Source: Ignavibacteriaceae bacterium (GTDB lineage Bacteria; Bacteroidota; Ignavibacteria; Ignavibacteriales; Ignavibacteriaceae). From it: a DNA stretch of 11,549 nt. A model generated the notes under the pieces. That model had not been told where the DNA came from, did no database searches, and worked only from the letters and a program-made list of their open reading frames with translations. The stretch is from positions 1-11,549 of the forward strand of contig JARLHB010000224.1 of NCBI GenBank assembly GCA_031292465.1, read 5' to 3'. Positions 1-7,738 of the stretch are shown here, piece after piece. How positions within the stretch are numbered: position 1 is the first letter of the stretch; every line of letters begins with the position of its first letter. The translations under genes were made by a program, and so were the position numbers.

Positions 1-3000
1 AAAATCAGTTTATTAATTTTTTGGTAATTTACCTTGCCTTTAACTGTAAAATTACAAAAATATAAGCCGCTGGCAAATTTACTTGCATTCCAATAAAACT
101 TGTACATTCCCCTTGTCTGGTTACCTTCGAATAACTTTGCAACGCTCTGTCCAAGGATATTAAATATCTCAATTTTCACATATGAATCACCCGGAATATT
201 ATAGTTTATATATGTACCCGGATTAAAAGGATTGGGATAGTTATTATAAAGTTCGCATGACTCTATAGTCGTACCGGTTTTGACTACTCCGGTATAACTT
301 CCCTTAAAATTTCCGACGGTAAATGACGGCTGTATAGTATATTCCATAGTATTACCGGAAATATCAGCAGCTGTAATTTTTAAATCTATAGCCGAAGTAT
401 CAGCATTTGTAAATGAACTTAAATCACCAGTATAATAAGACCCGATTAAACTATCATAGCATATTTTCGATATTGCAAGTTTTTGCCAACCAGTTTGATA
501 ATAATTTTTAGCATATGCTTCAACGGAATCCAAACCAGAAATATTATCATCAAGGATGGAAAAATATAGACTTAATTTATCACCCTTTTGCATATTACAA
601 CTTATAATATTATTTACATCCCTCAATTGCAGCGATGTAATATTAGGCGGGTTCATATCGGAATTGCTCAAATTAAATTTATCCTTTAATACTGCCTTTC
701 CAATAATTGTAGAATCAATAAGATAATTATTGTTGGTAACCTCAAAATTGTAAATACCGGGCGATGCTTTTATATAAGAGAAATTTCCCAAAGTACCTTT
801 TTTTATTACACTGCCGCTTTCATTCGTAAGAGAATATTCCGATAACGCATTATCCGCATACCTTTCTTCATTTAACTGGCCCTCAAAAAGTAAATTTCCA
901 AGGCCAATATAGGTAGAACTTCCGGAAGGATAATTTACACCCAACATATAGGGATAAACAACTCCACGTCCGAAATTAATCTTGTTGTTAGTATGATAAA
1001 ATAAGACATTCGGAGTAGGATTTGGAGTAACGTATAATCCCATACTATCTGCGGTTTCTCTTAAAGGAGGCGTAAAAAACCATGGCTGGGCAGATCCATC
1101 CTCGCTTGCAAACAAATTTGTTCCTATAAATGCCGAAAAGCCAAAAGAAGCACCTTTATCCGGTGTACTAAATAGTACCCCGTCCCATTCATTTGCTGTT
1201 ATGGCCACAGGGTTATCTATAGACCCTGAAGCCCCGTAATATGTTTTACCATTATACTGATAGCTGGACCGAAACATTTCCCCGATGCCGATATTATGCA
1301 ATTTTTCATGCGGGGAAAATGAGACATGAATATTTTGTTTAACTAAATCCGATGATTTATTAGCAAGCTCAATATCCGTTTTTACATTTCTTACCGTGTC
1401 AAATCCAATAAAACGGGCAATATTTTCGGTACTCAAATCAGATTGATATTCCATAGTGAGAAGTGAAAAACCGTCCGGCAAATCCGACATTTTAAAATAA
1501 TCTTCAGCAAAAATATCCCAGCCTGTAAAACTCATATAAGATGAGTCCGGAAGTTCCAGCAAATATGTTTTACGACCGTTATTCAATGTGCTTATCAGAT
1601 TTCCGTTTTCATTTACGCCGTTCAAATTGATAAGATGTTTTGCTTCATTTGTAGAAATAGAAATTGTATCAAAACCGCTGAGTTTGATACCCGGCTTAAT
1701 AATATAATCTACATAATAATTACCATTGTTAAAGACATAAGATGCTGCAAGAATATTAAAAACGCCTTTATTTACAATAAGTTCCGCAGTACAATTACTA
1801 TCCGTCCAATTTGCATCATATGATTGATAAAGTGATTCATTATTTACTACATAAAAATTAGTCGGTGGCACATCAAATTTTACAATCAGTAAAGGTGCTT
1901 TAACAAATGCCCACGGTAAATGCAACTTGTCGTATGTTCCTGCAATATTTACATTCCCGTAATATGCCCTGGAGCCATTGTCTAAATATGCCACAGTGTT
2001 ATTATTAACAGTCAGGGTAAATATTATTTTCTGTGAGGCTCCCGCTGAGACGGTAAAATTTGAAGATGCAGCACTTAAACTTACTCCTGCCTGCAGCCCT
2101 GTAATTGATATAGTATAATCCTGATTCAAACTATTTTTATTTGTAATTTCAATTGTATCCTGTACAGTCCAGGTTGATTGTTTTGCATCATCTAATCCAA
2201 AACTAAGATTACTTGGGCTGGCAAGGGAAGAAATTTTTTCAGCATTTTGTTTATTAATTTTTCCGCCCCCCTGGGCCATTACGTCTGCGGAAGTATTATC
2301 GGCAGTATTAACTATTGATGATTTTATTAATTCCGGCGCCCAATCGGGGTGAATGTTTTTTATCAATGCGCAAACTCCGGTAACATAAGGAGTAGCCATA
2401 GATGTGCCGCTTAAGGTTGCATAAGAACTATCCAGGTAAGTCGAATATATGTTAACACCCGGGGCAATTACATCAGGTTTAATATAGTAATCGCCTTTAT
2501 CAGGTCCCATAGAACTAAAATATGCAATGTTGCCGCTTTCATCTGCGGCACCTACAGTAATTGCAGAAACAGCAGCACCAGGGCTGCCGATAGTATTATA
2601 ATTGCCTGAATTTCCGGCTGCAATGCAAAATGTAACTCCAATACTTGTAGCATTATCAACAGCTATTGAGAGCGGATCATTAGAATCCCCTGAACCTCCC
2701 AAGCTCATATTAACAATATCTACCTTATCTTCCGTATCACCGTCATTATTAGGATCAACAGCTTGTTCAATACCTGCTAATACAGACGACTCTGTTCCAT
2801 AACCTTCTGAATTAAGCACTTTAAATGCCATTAGTGATGCATCAGGAGCTATGCCTGTTAAGCTATCACCCTTTGCGGCTATTATTCCGGCCACATGCGT
2901 TCCATGTCCGTTGTCATCAATCGGATCGTTATCGTTATTAACAAAATCATAGCCCCCAATTACTTTAAAGCCGGTACCAAATCCGCCACCCAGAGCCGGA

Positions 3001-3605
3001 TGCAAATAATCAATACCCGTATCAATAATGCCTATTATTACGCCTTTACCTGTTACAGAATCGCTGTGCACTCTCTTTCCGGATTTCTTAATAATATTGT
3101 ACGGATCGTCTAATGCTTTTACAGTATAATCTTTATAAATACGTTTTACATAAGCAAGTGATTGGATAGCATCCTTTAATGCCCTTGAAGCTTTTAGACT
3201 TACGCCAAAAAAGACCTTGTAATACTCCCTTTTAATTACGGGAGTATTTAAGCTTACTTTTAGTATTGCTGATGAATTATGGCTAAGCGCTGCAATGTCC
3301 CTGGAAAATTGTTCAAAAGTATTTTGGTAAGAAACCTTGGCAAGTTTTTGCTTACCTTGTACCGATTTGGCAAAAAGAGGCGTGTCCTTAAATTCCACTA
3401 TATAGTCCGCCATTTCGGTTAAATCAATATCGTTGGTAAAAGTACTATCTGCCTTGGTTGTATATGAAGAGTAGATATGGCCTGGTTTATGAATTATTAT
3501 ATTTTTATTTGAAATATTAGCTTTATTAGCCAGGTGTGAGAGCTGTGCTAATAAGATAAATGGAAAGGAACAAACAATTGCTATAAGAATTAATTTAGGC
3601 CGCAT
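1..3605 (-). CDS. T9SS-exported subtilisin-like serine peptidase (S8), 3' end cut by window edge
   Basis: Secreted serine endopeptidase, open from ATG at 3605 to the left edge: 1201 complete codons with no stop. Seen in order: signal peptide (residues 1-20, ending FILLA, then Gln21); a prodomain of the inhibitor I9 type (about 45-180, starting near DYIVEFKD); a catalytic domain with Asp195 in IGIIDTGID, His234 in NGHGTHVAG, oxyanion Asn332 in AAGNSG and Ser402 in GTSMATP; a beta-rich Fn3-like segment (about 470-565); a long poorly defined middle; and a type A sorting domain from about residue 1117 (YPNPFNPGTYINYNIP, later ASGLYF). The His-Ser distance is near that of subtilisin, so no protease-associated domain is inserted. 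The final residues read KINKLI, so only a few codons should be missing. GGGGAT lies just upstream of the start. From family knowledge, the tail directs passage through the type IX secretion system and often surface attachment. The substrate is unknown. Family and triad are secure; the exact role is not. Confidence 0.95.
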   Translation of the reverse strand, partial: MRPKLILIAIVCSFPFILLAQLSHLANKANISNKNIIIHKPGHIYSSYTTKADSTFTNDIDLTEMADYIVEFKDTPLFAKSVQGKQKLAKVSYQNTFEQFSRDIAALSHNSSAILKVSLNTPVIKREYYKVFFGVSLKASRALKDAIQSLAYVKRIYKDYTVKALDDPYNIIKKSGKRVHSDSVTGKGVIIGIIDTGIDYLHPALGGGFGTGFKVIGGYDFVNNDNDPIDDNGHGTHVAGIIAAKGDSLTGIAPDASLMAFKVLNSEGYGTESSVLAGIEQAVDPNNDGDTEDKVDIVNMSLGGSGDSNDPLSIAVDNATSIGVTFCIAAGNSGNYNTIGSPGAAVSAITVGAADESGNIAYFSSMGPDKGDYYIKPDVIAPGVNIYSTYLDSSYATLSGTSMATPYVTGVCALIKNIHPDWAPELIKSSIVNTADNTSADVMAQGGGKINKQNAEKISSLASPSNLSFGLDDAKQSTWTVQDTIEITNKNSLNQDYTISITGLQAGVSLSAASSNFTVSAGASQKIIFTLTVNNNTVAYLDNGSRAYYGNVNIAGTYDKLHLPWAFVKAPLLIVKFDVPPTNFYVVNNESLYQSYDANWTDSNCTAELIVNKGVFNILAASYVFNNGNYYVDYIIKPGIKLSGFDTISISTNEAKHLINLNGVNENGNLISTLNNGRKTYLLELPDSSYMSFTGWDIFAEDYFKMSDLPDGFSLLTMEYQSDLSTENIARFIGFDTVRNVKTDIELANKSSDLVKQNIHVSFSPHEKLHNIGIGEMFRSSYQYNGKTYYGASGSIDNPVAITANEWDGVLFSTPDKGASFGFSAFIGTNLFASEDGSAQPWFFTPPLRETADSMGLYVTPNPTPNVLFYHTNNKINFGRGVVYPYMLGVNYPSGSSTYIGLGNLLFEGQLNEERYADNALSEYSLTNESGSVIKKGTLGNFSYIKASPGIYNFEVTNNNYLIDSTIIGKAVLKDKFNLSNSDMNPPNITSLQLRDVNNIISCNMQKGDKLSLYFSILDDNISGLDSVEAYAKNYYQTGWQKLAISKICYDSLIGSYYTGDLSSFTNADTSAIDLKITAADISGNTMEYTIQPSFTVGNFKGSYTGVVKTGTTIESCELYNNYPNPFNPGTYINYNIPGDSYVKIEIFNILGQSVAKLFEGNQTRGMYKFYWNASKFASGLYFCNFTVKGKVNYQKINKLI

Positions 3606-3888
3606 AATATCCCCATATTTAATTTGCTGTTAAGTTTTAACCGTCACTTAAGAAATCAGAATAACAAAGGCTACAACCATTCCTGAATTTAATTATAAAT
3701 GTAATTATTTATGAATAAAATTACGCAATATCTTTATTTGTAATAGGTCAGAAATAAATCGCGTAAAATATAATCACCAAATATCCGAACATTAAACAAA
3801 ATTATTACTTAATGTCAGCTTTTATTTACATTGCATAATTCTTTATTGTCTTTAATACAGTAAAAACAATTATTTTTATTCAAGCCGG
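3606..3888. other. Intergenic region between the FecR-like and S8 genes
   Basis: This is a 283-bp AT-rich gap between two minus-strand genes. It should contain the end of the FecR-like transcript and the S8 promoter. I see no convincing GC-rich terminator stem. On the minus strand, TAATTTTG at 3804-3797 fits the Bacteroidota -7 consensus TAnnTTTG, but no TTG lies at the right distance upstream, so I do not call a promoter. No coding sequence or RNA gene was recognised. Confidence 0.5.
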
Positions 3889-4806
3889 TTATTCAACCAT
3901 TCTATCCAATCCCATCGATTTTACAAATTCATTATATCTAATTTTGTAAGCTTTTACCTTTGGTGCAAGTTTAACGGCCATTCTATATGCTTCCAGCGCA
4001 TTTATATTAAGATTATTCCTCTGATAAAATGATGCGAGAATAATTTGATTAAGAGCAGCAGCCTGGTTTCCGATCATTTCATTCAATTTTTCAATTGAGT
4101 CTTTTATTGCTTCAGCTTTGGAAGAAGTAAATTTAAAAATATAATTTGTGTCGGACATTTGTTCCGGCTTATCATAGTTAATGATCAGCCACTTATAACT
4201 ATCATCATTTATTTGGAGAGAGTTAAAATTAATGGATATCGTCGTATCCTGGACTCTTTTCAAATAAACAGTTTTGTTATCGCCGTTAATTAATTTGAAG
4301 GTGTAGTAACTGCAGCTATCAACAGGATACCAGCTAAAAACAACAACAGAATCTAAAAGATATGTCGAGGGAGGAATACCAACCGGAATATCATTCATTC
4401 GCTCTCTTACCACAGCTCCTGTTACTTTCATCTGTTTTGTGTTAACAATCTTTTTGGTTATCTCATTTAGAACAAATTCAGCAAACTTTTTACCTGAAGA
4501 TGTATTATTGCTTATTGAATTTCTCAGCCATTTACTTTCATACACCCCGGGTTTATTCAGTTCAAAAGCTCTTCCGTTTGAGTATATTAATCCGGCGTAT
4601 GAATTTTTGTCTATTTTAATTTTAAAATCACCAGACAATTGATCGCCTGTATTCAAATGTTTCCAGGCACTGCTTCCGGCTTTAGTAAATGAAACGTTTC
4701 CACCAACAGCTAAGACGGTAAAGGAATCGGATTGAGCATATAAGGAAAGACTGCCGGAAAGAATGACCAATAATATTAACCCTGTTACAAAAGAAATATT
4801 TTTCAT
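3889..4806 (-). CDS. Exported FecR-like domain protein with Ig-like and TPR-like regions
   Basis: Predicted periplasmic or surface protein of 305 residues. Residues 1-24 form a signal peptide ending SLYA, with Gln25 the likely first mature residue. Residues about 28-95 resemble the FecR domain: a GGNVSFTKAG strand, W49 before LNTGDQL, then a NSYAGLIYSNGRAFEL segment ending in GVYE. Residues about 145-228 look like an Ig/FnIII-like sandwich (VVFSWYPVD, then YKWLII). Residues about 230-300 are helical, with a TPR-like pair around ALNQIILASFYQRNN and ALEAYRMAVKLAP. There is no membrane segment after the signal peptide, unlike true FecR anti-sigma regulators, so a scaffold or sensor role is more likely than control of an ECF sigma factor. 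The ATG gives a full signal peptide; a GGGAAAG stretch sits about 13 bases upstream, rather far for a ribosome site. It is divergent from the peptidase cluster at 5051 and likely shares its regulatory region. The domain call is moderately sure; the function is unknown. Confidence 0.8.
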   Translation of the reverse strand: MKNISFVTGLILLVILSGSLSLYAQSDSFTVLAVGGNVSFTKAGSSAWKHLNTGDQLSGDFKIKIDKNSYAGLIYSNGRAFELNKPGVYESKWLRNSISNNTSSGKKFAEFVLNEITKKIVNTKQMKVTGAVVRERMNDIPVGIPPSTYLLDSVVVFSWYPVDSCSYYTFKLINGDNKTVYLKRVQDTTISINFNSLQINDDSYKWLIINYDKPEQMSDTNYIFKFTSSKAEAIKDSIEKLNEMIGNQAAALNQIILASFYQRNNLNINALEAYRMAVKLAPKVKAYKIRYNEFVKSMGLDRMVE

Positions 4807-4962
4807 TTCTAATTTCTTTCCCTTTAATTATTAGATGCTAGTTTTCAGCATATCAATTTATCTAATCTGCAATTAAAAAGTTCAAAAAAGCACCTTATAT
4901 GGCTAAAGTTAATAAAATAAATAATTTCCATTTATTATTACTTTTTCATATATTAACCGGCG

Positions 4963-4994
4963 ATTTGAATGTAGTATTATAATTTCATTCAAAT
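4963..4994. promoter_or_regulatory. Inverted repeat around TATAAT in the divergent intergenic region
   Basis: ATTTGAATG at 4963-4971 and its exact reverse complement CATTCAAAT at 4986-4994 are separated by 14 bp. The spacer contains TATAAT at 4978-4983, and a second TATAAT lies at 5001-5006. The site is 57-88 bp before the C1 peptidase start and about 160 bp before the divergent FecR-like start. Two 9-bp arms whose centres are 23 bp apart, roughly two helical turns, fit an operator for a dimeric regulator over a promoter. No clear -35 or Bacteroidota -33/-7 pair was found, and AT-rich DNA yields palindromes by chance, so this is a candidate only. Confidence 0.35.
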
Positions 4995-5050
4995 TATAAC
5001 TATAATAGTATCGGGCCTAAATTAATTAAAAGCTAAAAACTTTTCAGTAT

Positions 5051-6424
5051 ATGTTTAGACTATTATTCTATTTTCTCGTAGTATTTTGTATAAGTGCAAA
5101 TTGCCAGGAATATGGTACCGGAGTTTTATTAGATGACTCCATTTTTGTAAAATGCTCAAGGGCGCCTGCACTTTTAAACCGGGATTTAACAAACTTACCT
5201 CCCAAAGTATCTCTTCGTCAATATGCCCCTACTCCCGGTAATCAGGGATCATTGTCAACTTGTTCAGGCTGGGCTATTGCATATTCTGTAAGAACAATGG
5301 TATCTGCCATTCAAAATAATTGGAGCAGGGCAGAAATAGACAGTAATACTTTCTCACCGTCCTATATTTACAACCAAATCAGGACAAGACCGGGTTGCAG
5401 TTCCGGTACAAGCCTTGTACAAGGACTGGAGCTATTAAAAACAGATGGCGTTTTGAAACTTAAAGATTTTAATTACAACTGTAATTTGGAAATTAAAGAC
5501 CATGATAAAACCATAGCTTCGAAATATAAGATAAAAGAATACAGAACAATTACTTATGGGGATACTAAAAACAAGACAATCTTAGTAAAGAAGAGCCTTT
5601 TTGAAAAGAATCCCGTAATTATTGCTATAAATTGCCCAACCTCATTTTATAATGCAAAAGACCTTTGGGAACCAGACAGTATAGAATATACAAAAAATTT
5701 CGGCGGCCATGCATTAGCTGTTATAGGCTATGATGATGAAAAATATGACGGCGCTTTTGAAATCCTTAATAGCTGGGGTTCAAATTGGGGCAATAACGGT
5801 TATACGTGGGTTAAATACTATGATTTTAATCATTTCTGTGTTTGGGCAGGCGAGGAAATTCCAGGGCCAAAAGTTGAAGAAGGGAACTACGGAATTTCAG
5901 GTTCTGTTTCATTTAGTCTGGGTACCGGCTTGCCAATGAAACTATTACAGAATAACAATTATTTCCAAATGACCGAGCCGTATGCTTCGGGCACACTTTT
6001 TAATCTTACTTTGTCCAATAATCAGCCTGCATATGTTTATGCCATTGGCTCGGATTTAACTAATAAATGCAGCGTTATATTCCCTTTTAACAGTAATATA
6101 AATCCCTATCTGCCTTACAGACAAAACAATATCGCTTTACCGGGAGAAGGTTATAATTTCCAGTTAGATACCACTTCAGGTAAAACATACTTCCTTTTTT
6201 TCTACTCTCCTTTAATGATTAACATAGACTCTGTTTCAAAAAGTATTGAAAGTTCAAAAGGAAACTTTTTTGAAAGGGTTCAAAATGTTATGGGAGATAA
6301 ATTAATAAGCGATAAAAATATAAATTTTAAAATAGAAAACTCAAGTGAAATAAATTTTAATTCTACAACCAGCAGTAATAAAATACTGATGTTGTTGGTT
6401 GAAATTACTCACGTGGATAAATAA
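5051..6424 (+). CDS. Exported papain-family (C1) cysteine peptidase with DUF4384-like C-terminal domain
   Basis: Predicted secreted cysteine endopeptidase of 457 residues. Residues 1-18 are a hydrophobic signal peptide (MFRLLFYFLVVF...SANC), with Gln19 the likely mature N-terminus. The papain-fold domain spans about 50-270. Gln65 in GNQG forms the oxyanion hole, Cys71 in STCSGWA is the nucleophile (six residues on, as in papain), His220 in GGHALAVIGYD is the base and Asn240 in ILNSWGSNWGNNG orients it. All catalytic residues are present. There is little room for a long papain-type propeptide before Gln65. Residues about 279-390 resemble DUF4384, a beta domain often attached to bacterial caspase-like and other peptidases: YVYAIGSDL, VIFPFNSN, ALPGEGYNFQL. 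The tail from about 395 is polar and unassigned. No Shine-Dalgarno sequence precedes the ATG, which is common in Bacteroidota. It is first of four co-directional genes. The peptidase call is secure; DUF4384 is likely. Confidence 0.92.
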   Translation: MFRLLFYFLVVFCISANCQEYGTGVLLDDSIFVKCSRAPALLNRDLTNLPPKVSLRQYAPTPGNQGSLSTCSGWAIAYSVRTMVSAIQNNWSRAEIDSNTFSPSYIYNQIRTRPGCSSGTSLVQGLELLKTDGVLKLKDFNYNCNLEIKDHDKTIASKYKIKEYRTITYGDTKNKTILVKKSLFEKNPVIIAINCPTSFYNAKDLWEPDSIEYTKNFGGHALAVIGYDDEKYDGAFEILNSWGSNWGNNGYTWVKYYDFNHFCVWAGEEIPGPKVEEGNYGISGSVSFSLGTGLPMKLLQNNNYFQMTEPYASGTLFNLTLSNNQPAYVYAIGSDLTNKCSVIFPFNSNINPYLPYRQNNIALPGEGYNFQLDTTSGKTYFLFFYSPLMINIDSVSKSIESSKGNFFERVQNVMGDKLISDKNINFKIENSSEINFNSTTSSNKILMLLVEITHVDK

Positions 6425-6493
6425 TAAGTTATTGTAAGTAAACGAATTTATAAATTGAAATTTTTCCCAAAAACAAAATATTAAGGGATAGAG

Positions 6494-7660
6494 ATGTTAA
6501 TATCGCTTATAAAATTCTTCAGAATAGATAAAAAATGTCTGTTTCTTTTAGCTGTTTATTTAACGTGCAGCTCTGATGTTTTTTCTCAGACATTCCAGGA
6601 TATTAAGGTATCCCAAAGTAATGACACTATTAAAGTTTCTTATAACATAATTGGCGGTAAGATAAATGATATGTTAAAAGTAACATTATCTGTTTCTACC
6701 GATGGCGGAAATTCTTACACAATATTCCCAAAGTCGGTTTGGGGTGATGTTGGTTCTAAAGTTATAAACGGTCCCGACAAAGTATTATTCTGGAAACCGC
6801 TGAAGGACAGTGTGCAATTAACCGGAGATAATTACGTATTCAATATTTCAGGAAGCGTAATCGGCGGGCCTGATAATATTGAACTTGTTTCTATTAAGAG
6901 CGGAACATTTCTAATGGGTGATAATTTTGGTGAAGGTAAATTGAATGAAACTGATATTCATGAAGTTTCTGTTGACAGTTTTGCAATAGGAGCTTATGAG
7001 ATCACTAATATTCAATTTACAAAATTCTTACGAGAGTATGGCAATGATTGTGTAACCGAAGGTGAATTCAAAGGCGAACCTCTGATTTTTGAATCCCCTG
7101 ACGGCCTTATTAAAAAACTGGCGGGTAATACTTTCGTTTGGGAATACCAATTTGGGAAAGAATATAACCCCGTTGTAGGAGTTACATGGTACGGCGCAAA
7201 TGAATTTTGCAAATTTTATGGCTACAGACTTCCAACTGAAGCAGAATGGGAATACGCTGCAAGAGAATTGGGCAAAAAAGTCCGCTTCGGTAATGGCAAA
7301 AACGAAGCTATGGTAGCGGATATAAATTTTAATAATATCGGTCAGGTTTCAAATAACCGCTCACTGGAAGGCAATAAAGACAGTTCTACAGTAAGAGTCG
7401 GGAATTATGCACCAAATGAATTAGGACTTTATGATATGAGCGGCAATGCCTGGGAATGGTGCCAGGATTGGTATCAAAGCGACTATTACGTGAACAGCAA
7501 ACATAATTGCCCTATTGGGCCCTGGCTGGGCGAATACAAAGTAATCAGAGGCGGCTCCTGGTTCAGCCCTGCATTTGGAATAAGAACTACTGTCAGAAGT
7601 TTTCTAATTCCCTATGGTAATAGAAGGGACGTTGGCTTCAGGGTAGCACGTTCTATTTAA
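6494..7660 (+). CDS. Exported Ig-like plus SUMF1/FGE-family domain protein, probably non-catalytic
   Basis: 388 residues. The signal peptide ends about residue 31 (DVFS, then Gln32). Residues about 33-120 form an Ig-like domain of a type often found before SUMF1 domains in this phylum: VSYNIIGG, VSTDGGNSY, GDVGSKVINGPDKVLFW, GDNYVFNI. Residues about 128-388 are the SUMF1 (formylglycine-generating enzyme/sulfatase-modifying) fold: FLMGDNFG, AYEITNIQF, PVVGVTWYGANEFCKFYGYRLPTEAEWEYAAR, GLYDMSGNAWEWCQDWY, VIRGGSW and DVGFRVAR. True aerobic formylglycine enzymes carry two active-site cysteines shortly after RGGS; here that stretch is WFSPAFGIR, and no cysteine occurs after Cys339. It should therefore not make formylglycine. 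SUMF1 folds are also used for ligand binding and as structural parts of T9SS (GldJ, GldK), but nothing identifies this as either. AAGGGA lies 5 bases before the start. It follows the C1 peptidase by 69 bp, probably in the same operon. Confidence 0.9.
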   Translation: MLISLIKFFRIDKKCLFLLAVYLTCSSDVFSQTFQDIKVSQSNDTIKVSYNIIGGKINDMLKVTLSVSTDGGNSYTIFPKSVWGDVGSKVINGPDKVLFWKPLKDSVQLTGDNYVFNISGSVIGGPDNIELVSIKSGTFLMGDNFGEGKLNETDIHEVSVDSFAIGAYEITNIQFTKFLREYGNDCVTEGEFKGEPLIFESPDGLIKKLAGNTFVWEYQFGKEYNPVVGVTWYGANEFCKFYGYRLPTEAEWEYAARELGKKVRFGNGKNEAMVADINFNNIGQVSNNRSLEGNKDSSTVRVGNYAPNELGLYDMSGNAWEWCQDWYQSDYYVNSKHNCPIGPWLGEYKVIRGGSWFSPAFGIRTTVRSFLIPYGNRRDVGFRVARSI

Positions 7661-7676
7661 TTGGGAATTTTATCAT

Positions 7677-7706
7677 TAACAGGTCTTAAATCAATGGGAC
7701 CTGTTA
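7677..7706 (+). promoter_or_regulatory. Stem-loop between the SUMF1-like and caspase-like genes
   Basis: TAACAGGTC at 7677-7685 is the exact reverse complement of GACCTGTTA at 7698-7706. Two further T-G wobble pairs would extend the stem to 11 pairs and leave an 8-base loop. Only TTTG follows, which is a weak U-tract. The hairpin starts 17 bp after the SUMF1-like stop and ends 32 bp before the caspase start, outside the ribosome site AAGAGGAA at 7726-7733. It could be a leaky terminator, an attenuator or an mRNA-stabilising structure that sets caspase expression apart from the upstream genes. The structure is clear; the function is inferred. Confidence 0.55.
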
Positions 7707-7738
7707 TTTGAGGGTTTAAATATATAAGAGGAATAAAA

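Noticed and set aside
2602..3113. Short plus-strand open frames within the subtilase region
   Set aside because: They lie opposite the well-conserved catalytic domain of the minus-strand S8 gene, have no recognisable domain and are shadows of it.
3695..3712. ATAAAT-N6-ATTTAT inverted repeat between the FecR-like and S8 genes
   Set aside because: Six-base arms of pure A/T in AT-rich DNA are expected by chance, and no promoter element lies in register.
3797..3804. Minus-strand TAATTTTG as a Bacteroidota -7 promoter element for the S8 gene
   Set aside because: It fits TAnnTTTG, but no TTG (-33) occurs at the right distance upstream, and the sequence is so AT-rich that a chance match is likely.
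6494..7660. Annotation as GldK/GldJ of the gliding/T9SS machinery
   Set aside because: Both share the SUMF1 fold, but this protein has an N-terminal Ig-like domain and SPI signal, and no other gld/por gene is nearby.
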